Shown one piece after another: positions 57,371 to 64,000 of a DNA stretch of 64,000 bases (positions are counted from its first letter, which is position 1; every line of letters starts with the position of its first letter). This DNA is from Uranotaenia lowii (taxonomy: Eukaryota > Arthropoda > Insecta > Diptera > Culicidae), in assembly GCF_029784155.1 (NCBI RefSeq), contig NC_073691.1, positions 65,168,839 to 65,232,838 on the forward strand, in the 5' to 3' direction. The notes below the pieces were generated by a model. It was not told the origin of the DNA, did no database searches, and saw only the letters and a program-made list of their open reading frames with translations. The translations under genes were made by a program, and so were the position numbers.

Positions 57371-58104
57371 AGTAAAATGCGAAAAAAATCGACTACGCTT
57401 TGATGATTGGTATAACCAGCTGGAATAATTCACAAGTAACCATAAGCACTAAAGCTTTGCATTTTTATAGCTTAATACCAGCATTCAAGTGCTAAATTAC
57501 ACTATATCCACACATCGAGTGTAATTTTGCATTATAACAGCCCTTCGAATGCTATGCAGCATCATATTAGAATTATTTATACCACTCTTTTAGAATAAAA
57601 CTAGCATTTTATCAGCTTTGCACAATGCCTTTGAAATGCAACATAGCTCTAAATCAGAATGACAAATGCCATATTTTCTGAGCATTAAATTGGCATCACT
57701 TAAGTTTGCTTTAATGCTTTTTAGCACTATGTGCGCACTACAGTGGCATTGGGCCAAAGCACGTAAGCATTGATTGATGCTGAATTTATGTAAATTTAGG
57801 GCACCGGTAGCCAGAAATTTGATTCAAATAAGGCGTTTTTTTTTCAAAAATTTAACGCGAATCTAATAGGTCCTGAAAAATGTCCGATCTATGTAGGTAT
57901 GACATGAGTTCGATTCCAGATCATCTTCACCCGGAAAATAAAAAAAAATTATGGAGAAGCATGCATAAGCGAATATCAACAAAAGCCAAATTTAGTATCA
58001 TGGCAGGAAAATGGAGCCAAACAAAAATCGAATTTTTTTTGAACGCCATGATTTTTCCAGCATTTTCCCATCAACGACTTACGCGTTGCTTGGATGAAAA
58101 GTTG
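57371..58104. other. AGCATT-rich repeat and gene-free sequence
   Basis: 57430-57780 is full of AGCACT/AGCATT/AATGCT motifs in both orientations (for example TTCAAGTGCTAAATTACACT), probably a dispersed repeat. The frame at 57880-58176 and its opposite-strand partner overlap a perfect hairpin and are probably not genes. Confidence 0.45.
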
Positions 58105-58148
58105 CAATGCTTGAGAAGAAAGCTGCAAAGCTTTCTTCTCAAGCATTG
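58105..58148. repeat. Perfect 20-bp hairpin with GCAA loop
   Basis: CAATGCTTGAGAAGAAAGCT (58105-58124), loop GCAA, then the exact reverse complement to 58148. The GNRA-type loop would be very stable in RNA on this strand. Pairing does not extend outward. Confidence 0.95.
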
Positions 58149-59304
58149 CCCATCTCACAGAGAGGCAGCACCATAAACATCGTGTTGGCATCTCCAAATT
58201 TTTTTTATATATTTTGATACTTAAATATCTTTGGTACCACGCATTGGAAAGTTCTCTAAGTATGATGACCGTGTTTGTGAAAAGCATTCCATAGTCTAGT
58301 TCATCTCATCAAATGGTGTTTTACAAAATAGTCTTTGGTTTATGCTCGAGAAAAAACTGCGCTTTGTGTCCTACATACTGTACATACATATTTCACTAAA
58401 TTTATAATGAATCAGAATCAAATAAAATTCTAAAGCATTGAAAATTTTCAAACTAAACTAGTAACCCAATAGAGAGCCGGTACTCTGGTCATACGATAAA
58501 TAAACTTTCTATTGGCTTTCCCTATTAGATCACATCACATCACTGCCTACAATTAGTCGATGGTCAATCAACGAGAAGTTCCTATGGTTAAACATTATGG
58601 TCCTACTGAAATGTTCCAGTTTTATTGTTGTCTTACAAAAAGATGTAGAAAAACCACTGAAGCATTAAAAAGTGAGTCAAAATTGACATATCAAAACATT
58701 GGTTCAATGAAGTGCGTTTGTGTAATCCGGTGGGTCCTGCAGCGTGATCTTTAAAAAGAATAATTCCTTATCGAGCATTATTTCTTGAAAACGGAGTAAA
58801 ATTCCTCAAAAAGGTACATTTTTTACATAGATTTGTTTGACGTTTGTCTGTTTTCCGTTTATGGCAGCATTTTGTTCATACTTTTCACCAGTTACATCCA
58901 ACATGTTTGATTCGATTTGCGTTTTTTGATTTTGTATTAGTTTTTTTTTTTGGGTGAACATTAAATAGGTACGAGATTTGTTTCAATCTACAGTTAGTGG
59001 AACGATTACGAGAGATGGTTAGTTGGTTGGTTGGTTGAGTATGAAAGTGGGTCCTTTGCGTCCCATCAGCATAAATAGTTTTCAGAAAGTGTAAACGGCA
59101 ATAATATGACGATAGTTGAGCGGGTTTCCAGGATTTTCACCCTGTCTTAAATGCGATAAGTGAGTGAATGGGGAAAAGGGAATAACTAACGAGTATTTTT
59201 TTTTTGTTTCTTTTGGTTTACGGCAAAGTGCGCAGCACTTCCAATCACATTTGAGAACAAGAATTTCAGCTTCCGTGAACTTTGACAACGAGTCCGGTAT
59301 TAGA
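58149..59304 (-). other. Probable 3' untranslated region of the otopetrin gene and flank
   Basis: No gene of its own was found. Read from the otopetrin stop towards lower coordinates the first AATAAA I noticed is at 58626-58621, which would give a ~680-nt 3' UTR. That assignment is tentative. A GGTT microsatellite lies at 59016-59036. Confidence 0.4.
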
Positions 59305-60272
59305 TTACATGTAAGCCGGCTTCATTTTGTACGCCCGTTTCCAAATTTCACAGAGACACACCGTACTATGAAAACGATAGAAGATGGCCAAAGGCATCGA
59401 AACGTGGGTGATGATTGTCCAAGCCCAGAGGCCATAAAAGTGTAACTGGATAGGATGCGATTCGGCTCGAGACTTTTCCAGGGTGTTGATGGCCCACATG
59501 GCCAAATTACTGACCAGAAGGAACGTTACTATTTCCCTGCCCGGTTTCTTCCTGATGTGCTCCTGGGTGGCAGCTGAACGTCGACTAGCGTCAAGAATGA
59601 ACATCGTTTGGCAAGCGGTTTCGACTAGTGATGCTAGGGCAGTTATCAGGACCAGAACCGTATCTCGTCGCATCATGAACTGGCCACCAATAACTGTAAA
59701 GGTACTGTAGAGGAAAGATCCCGTTTGACCTCCCACAAGAAGAATGTCATCCAAGCTGAAACTCCTGAATGCATCATATTGCATGTGCCGCACCTGGATC
59801 ATCCCTATCAAAGTTGCTGCCGTAGTAGTCCCATAAAGCAGCAATTCGCAGATGTTAACCTCCGTAACGGCCAGAGAAACAAACTCAGGCCGAGAGATGA
59901 GAACGAAGAATAGAATCAACGATATGATCGTGAGTACCAGAATGAGAATCCCAATGAACAGTCCTTTATGAGCTCCAGCACAATCCACCGAGTAGTGATG
60001 CGGAGATCTCTTCAACGGATGGACACTCTCCTGCCGCTGAGGCTGTTCGGTTTGAGGTCGGCTTATACTGCGCCACATCACGTACAGAATAGCTGCACAG
60101 ATCAACGAGTACTCGATGGTACATGGAAACAGAAACGGAGACGCGTCTTGCACCAAAGTACCAATAATATTCGTTCGCCGGCACTCAAAGATGTTGTGAG
60201 GACCTTTGAGACCTCGCGCTACCCTAAGATGGGCTACCGTTTCGACCGGATGGGGAAGAGATGGACGATTTC
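59305..60272 (-). CDS. Otopetrin-like proton channel, last exon
   Basis: Encodes 322 residues ending in TAA at 59307-59305. Otopetrins are acid-sensing proton channels of the plasma membrane with 12 membrane helices; this exon holds roughly the last seven. Family signatures are ASPFLFPCTIEYSLICAAIL, FLYSTFTVIGGQF, REIVTFLLVSNLAMWAINTL and HVSMPLAIFYRFHSTVCLCE followed by EIWKRAYK. The splice acceptor TTTCTAG at 60273 is in phase with the preceding exon (split Gly codon). Insects have several otopetrin paralogues; I cannot say which this is. Confidence 0.93.
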
Positions 60273-60337
60273 CTAGAAACGTTAAAAAAATATTAATGAC
60301 TCTCCTCAACTTCTCTCCAAAATTTCAATCAACTCAC

Positions 60338-60503
60338 CCAATCGATGCGAGATCTTCAATGTTCGGTTCTCCGGATTGTAGAAAGTTAAAATTTCATGCT
60401 TCGTTTCCTGAATCAAAACCGAAAACCACACCGACAGATTGGTCCCAATCATATGCATCAGTCCAAAGCGGGCCAGAATTTTGTGCCGATATACTTTGAT
60501 TTG
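60338..60503 (-). CDS. Otopetrin-like proton channel, middle exon
   Basis: 166 bp between acceptor CTTTCAG (60504-60510) and donor GTGAGT (60337-60332). It encodes QIKVYRHKILARFGLMHMIG, TNLSVWFSVLIQETKHEI (one membrane helix and following loop) and TLKISHRLG. The introns on either side are 65 and 85 bp. The reading phase agrees with both neighbours. Confidence 0.92.
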
Positions 60504-60588
60504 CTGAAAGGAAGACGAGTAAAATAAAATAACCTTTCGGTGACGTAGAAAATGCACACACATCCTTGGTAAGGAACAGAATACCGAC

Positions 60589-60749
60589 CTCATTGTTGAG
60601 AAAGATGAAATACATCTGGATGAAGATGAATGCCATTCTCGTTGCCGGTGTCAGCGCTAGTAGCACGTTGTGGCATTTGGTATCCCGTTCCAGCTCAAAG
60701 TACTGACCGAATTCCAGGCCCGAGTATATCATGCTTCCGATTCCGAATG
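60589..60749 (-). CDS. Otopetrin-like proton channel, upstream exon in the window
   Basis: 161 bp from acceptor CTTCTCAG (just above 60749) to donor GTCGGT at 60588. It encodes FGIGSMIYSGLEFGQYFELE and LALTPATRMAFIFIQMYFIF then LNNE, highly typical of otopetrins. It starts with two bases of a split codon, so at least one more exon with the first membrane helices lies upstream. None was recognised up to 64000, implying a first intron of more than 3.2 kb filled with mobile DNA. Confidence 0.92.
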
Positions 60750-60769
60750 CTGAGAAGGAAAAAGGAGAT

Positions 60770-61075
60770 CAAGAATTTAAGTATCTCCTACATAGGACCA
60801 TTATCTTACAACAGTTTTTCAGAAGTCTTTAAAAGCACTAACAACCGCAGCTCTTTCAAATCCCAATTCATTCGTCACCTCACAGAATTCTTTAGTGTTT
60901 AACCAAATCACCTTGCCAGTTTTTTTTTTGCGTTTTAGTCAATAATTTTATTTTTAATCTGTTGATTTTAATTTAATTTTTTTTTTATATATTTTTTTTT
61001 GTAAAGCATTAGTTTAATAGATTCTTGTTTAATTTTTGTAGTTTTTTGTTAAATAAAATGGATCTCTTAAAAAGA
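60770..61075 (+). pseudogene. 3' end relic of a LINE in the otopetrin intron
   Basis: On the plus strand, IGPLSYNSFSEVFKSTNNRS and FKSQFIRHLTEFF (to stop near 60901) match the C-terminus of the LINE ORF2s here (IGPTKYNTLPTDIKNITNRS). A T-rich 3' UTR follows. Only the last ~40 codons remain. It lies antisense to the host gene. Confidence 0.75.
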
Positions 61076-61135
61076 AATCTTTTTCCACCGAGATTCATGT
61101 CTAAATTTAGTTTATTGTATCGTACCATTTCACCG

Positions 61136-61454
61136 CATGAGACCAAGCCCACCAATGGTTGCTAAACCGCGAATCGAGTACATTCAGCAACATATTTATC
61201 AACCCATCATCTCACCAACAGTCACTAACTTGATTCGAGAAATAGCATTCGAGCAGTAGGTTGTTACAGGATGCGTTTATGTAGCAACCCGGTAGCAACG
61301 CAGCCGGTAGTTGCTATCAGAAAATAAATAAACACAATTTCCAACCTGGATCGCTACAATGGGTGCGAAAAAAGGTAACTAGATAAAAACGCAACCAATC
61401 AAAACATCTAAAATACCGACAGAAATAGCAACTTGCGGTGGGCTTGGTCTAATG
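61136..61454. mobile_element. ~320-bp MITE in the otopetrin intron
   Basis: Inverted termini CATKAGACCAAGCCCACC (17 of 18 match) with weaker similarity inward (GGTTGCTA/AGTTGCTA). The interior has repeated GGTAGCAAC/GTTGCTA motifs. The target duplication is not clear. The superfamily is unknown. Confidence 0.75.
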
Positions 61455-61469
61455 TAAATATTTTTGTAA

Positions 61470-62272
61470 GTTCTCAGCATTGGTAAATTTTGCTCGCGTT
61501 AAGTTGTTGTTAATAATTATTTTTTGCTGTCAGGCATGCTGAAAACAGAAAGCGTCCATTACCAGGGGACTGAACGGAGCCTCTTAGTGTGGGAAAGTGT
61601 GGTGGGCCGCTTTACAAATCAAAAAACTCTATAAGCGTTAGGTAACATTTTTTGTTTTGTGTTTGAGGATATAAGACGAACAGAAAGAGAATTCTAGATT
61701 GGAATTCAAACGTGCTAATTTTATTGCCGTTCTTGCAGCTGAAAACTTGAACTGGTTAGAAGACGGATTCGATTTGGGCTTGTTTTTGAATTTCCCAAAC
61801 CCTGGGGTCTTAAAAGCTTAGTTTTGGTTACATAAGAAAATTTCAACCTTCACATGACAAAATTGAATGTGTTGTATTGCAAAACTAACATCTTTATTGT
61901 TATTTCTGTGGAACCAAACCTGCTAAAAGTTTTTATGCCAATTTATGAATTATTGAATGAAAGTTTGCTGCTTAACAACTTTGTTGAAGACCGCAACTTC
62001 GTATCTTATCAAGTAAAAAAGGTATGGCTACTTTGCAAGCAATATCTTGCTAAGCACCACTGCAGAGGTGCAAATGAACGTTCAGCGCAAACGTCGTCGA
62101 GAAAAAGTCGCAAGCTGATTTTTTTTTTTTTTTTTTTGTAGCGGCCCACCACACTCCCCCACACCAAAAGGCTCAATTGAGCCCCCTGGTAATGGACGCT
62201 ACTGTTCTCAGCATGTCTGGCAGCAATGAATAATAAAAGTTAACGCGAGCAAATTTTAATCATGCTGAGAAC
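61470..62272. mobile_element. ~800-bp element with ~140-bp terminal inverted repeats
   Basis: The left arm 61470-61611 and right arm 62139-62272 are reverse complements along nearly their whole length (GTTCTCAGCATG, TTTGCTCGCGTTAA, GCGTCCATTACCAGGG, GTGTGGTGGGCCGC). The core 61612-62138 has a 95-codon frame (61854-62141) without recognised similarity, ending in the T run beside the right arm. Target duplications were not resolved. Confidence 0.85.
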
Positions 62273-62289
62273 ACAAAATTGTTTAATGT

Positions 62290-62545
62290 CGTGCGAGGAA
62301 ATGTATTATTTAACTAAATTGACAACAATATGAATCTCAATGGAAAATAATTTCCTTTGAAGAGATTCATTATACTATATTTACTATTACACTAATTATA
62401 TTTACTAATTTTATCAAGTTATGTTCAATAATTTAATAAGATAAAAATACAAACTACAATTTTTTAAAGAATAATAATATTAGAAATTAACGCTACAAAT
62501 ATGCAAAAGGTAAGCAAAACAAAGACTGGTTGATGATCGACTGTT
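62290..62545 (-). other. 3' UTR of the minus-strand LINE
   Basis: AT-rich, between the long-TIR element and the LINE stop at 62546. No ORF. Confidence 0.5.
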
Positions 62546-64000
62546 TTAATGGTTCAATTTTTCTTTCAAAAGCTGTATCACTTTGGTTTTGAACATGGAA
62601 CGATTGGTTATGTTTTTAATATCAGTTGGTAAGGTGTTGTATTTAGTAGGTCCAATAAACGAAATTCTTTTTTGCCCTAATGATGTTGTGGATCGGCTTC
62701 GTTGCAAGAAATCTGACTGGCGAGTGTTATGAGTTCGCAACCCCGTAGTAAAATGGAGGTTTTGAATATTTTCAGTTGAGTGTAGATTATCATAGATATA
62801 TATAACAGTTTGCAAATCACAGAGTTCAGATATTGGAAGAACGTTATGCGTTCTTAAAGAGTATAGCTGAAAGGTAGGGAATAACAAAGGGAGTTTTAAG
62901 ATGTTTTTCAAGCATCTATTCTGGAGCGTTTGAAGTTTCTGTAAGTGAGACAAAGAAGCTCTTCCCCATATCATAACAAGGTAGTTCAAATGAGAGTGAA
63001 TAAACGCAAAATAAAATTTAAAGAGAACATGTTGGGGAACAAAATTTCTCAGTTTCCAAAGAACACCGCAAAGAGGAGTAATTTTTTTTTCCAGGTGTTC
63101 AATTTGACGATTCCATGAAAGAGTTTCATCTAAGTAAATTCCTAAGTATTTGAAACAACTAACTCTCTCAATCGTATTACCATTCATAGCTGGGTCATTA
63201 GTACGAGGCAGTTTTTTATGTGAAGAACGAAACAACATGTATTTGGTTTTTGTATAATTAAGTGAAAGTAGGTTTGAATTGAAATATTTTGAAAGCAGTT
63301 TTAGGTCGTCTTCAATGTGCTGAATTATAATATCAGGTGAAGTTTCTGAATAAAAAATTGCTGTATCATCGGCAAATAAACGTGCTGTGCCTTTAAGTTG
63401 AAGGTTACATAAATCATTTACATATAAGAGGAAAAGTAATGGCCCGATATTACTCCCTTGTGGTACACCGATATCAATATTTCTTAATTCGCTTCTTGTA
63501 TTTTCAATAGCCACAAACTGCTTGCGATCTTCTAGGTAGCTACGAAGGATATTATTTGCTGTTCCTCTTATCCCGTATTTATGCAATTTGGACAATAATA
63601 TGTCATGATTTAGAGTGTCGAAAGCTTTTTTGAGATCCAAAAACAATGCCCCAACAATTTCTCCATTTTTGTATGGCATTCCGAAGATCATGAGGTTTTT
63701 AGAAACAGCTTCCCGGTTAAATCGGTCGAGGTTTACTTCTAATTTAAGGACCTGATTAGAAAGATTTGAATGCTTAGATTTGAGGTCAGTTACTTCTTTT
63801 TCAAGAGCATCGTTTCGGAGTTTTATGTCTTTGAAATCAGTCTGAATTTCATCGAATTTCGTGGACAAAAATTCCTGCGAAGCCTCTATCGCAGTAGTAA
63901 CTGATCTCATATCTGTTTTGATTGAGGTCAATTCATGTGAAACCACATTATAAACGGTCGTTTCAATTTTAGTATGGATATTTTCGATAATAGTTTCATG
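62546..64000 (-). pseudogene. LINE with ORF1 fused in frame to reverse transcriptase by internal deletion (partial)
   Basis: A single frame runs from the right edge to TAA at 62546. There is no ATG at the left of the frame, so it is open beyond 64000. The first ~110 residues form a coiled coil with LINE ORF1 features (DLKSKHSNLSNQVLKLEVNL, then KNLMIFGMPYKNGE). The text then jumps directly to IVGALFLDLKKAFDTLNHDI, the first catalytic block of reverse transcriptase, near 63655. The FADD site, thumb and C-terminus follow intact. Compared with the relative at 31.9-34.1 kb, the endonuclease and the fingers of the polymerase are missing. Confidence 0.85.

Noticed and set aside
57880..58176. 98-codon ORF beginning MSDLCRYDMSS
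   Set aside because: Overlaps the perfect hairpin and has a similar-length frame on the other strand; no similarity or promoter.
59305..60309. Odorant receptor gene as first impression of the multi-helix minus-strand ORF
   Set aside because: The motifs ASPFLFPCTIEYSLIC and PLAIFYRFHS, and those of the two upstream exons, are otopetrin signatures, not odorant receptor ones.

Overview
The window looks like nuclear DNA of a dipteran insect, most likely a mosquito. The reasons are AT-rich sequence, 65-85 bp introns with GT-AG ends, TATA plus TCAGT-initiator promoters, two DD37E Tc1/mariner transposons (a family well known in mosquitoes), an insect-type otopetrin gene, and very dense nested transposable elements. 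No species can be named from sequence alone.

Two host genes are well supported. A short secreted CAP/SCP-family gene (plus strand, two exons, 45019-45486) has its own TATA box, initiator and poly(A) signals. The 3' part of an otopetrin-like proton channel gene lies on the minus strand: three consecutive exons between 60749 and 59305. Its N-terminal exons would lie beyond the right edge, across an intron full of mobile elements.

Layout. 1-13220: a young Ty3/Gypsy-type LTR retrotransposon with two ~2.0 kb LTRs (one difference noted), a tRNA primer site, gag, a -1 frameshift heptamer, and pol. Pol is split inside integrase by a 1.07 kb LINE insertion with 13-bp duplications. A tandem-repeat array precedes the 3' LTR. 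13221-14230: decayed R1-clade LINE. 14796-17828: Transib-like element with ~550-bp inverted repeats, itself holding a 563-bp hAT-type MITE. 20130-21170: degenerate tandem array. 21969-27705: 5.7-kb element with TTA duplications (Harbinger-like), holding a 3.55-kb CMC/CACTA-like insertion that carries gene-like minus-strand coding blocks. 29864-31166: broken DD37E mariner. 31866-34090: LINE of the CR1/L2-like group. 36090-44400: composite of simple arrays, an inverted ~120-bp satellite and a 5.5-kb R1-clade LINE sitting in a TCTCATG minisatellite.

45019-45553: CAP gene. 45645-46440: hAT fragment split by a 486-bp retroposon. 47202-47418: TTAA-flanked MITE. 49650-50684: second DD37E transposase, with one nonsense codon. 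54150-57380: foldback-like structure whose arms are short tandem repeats, enclosing a hAT element that encloses another hAT element and an exon-like segment. 58105-58148: perfect 20-bp hairpin with a GCAA loop. 59305-60749: otopetrin exons. 60770-64000: intronic LINE relic, MITE, long-TIR element and a LINE whose ORF1 and reverse transcriptase are fused in frame by deletion.

Apart from the two host genes, almost everything recognisable is mobile DNA. Nesting gives relative ages: hAT MITE younger than the Transib-like host, CMC-like insertion younger than the Harbinger-like host, I-clade LINE younger than the Gypsy element. I saw no rRNA gene, intact tRNA gene, CRISPR array or bacterial-type operon.
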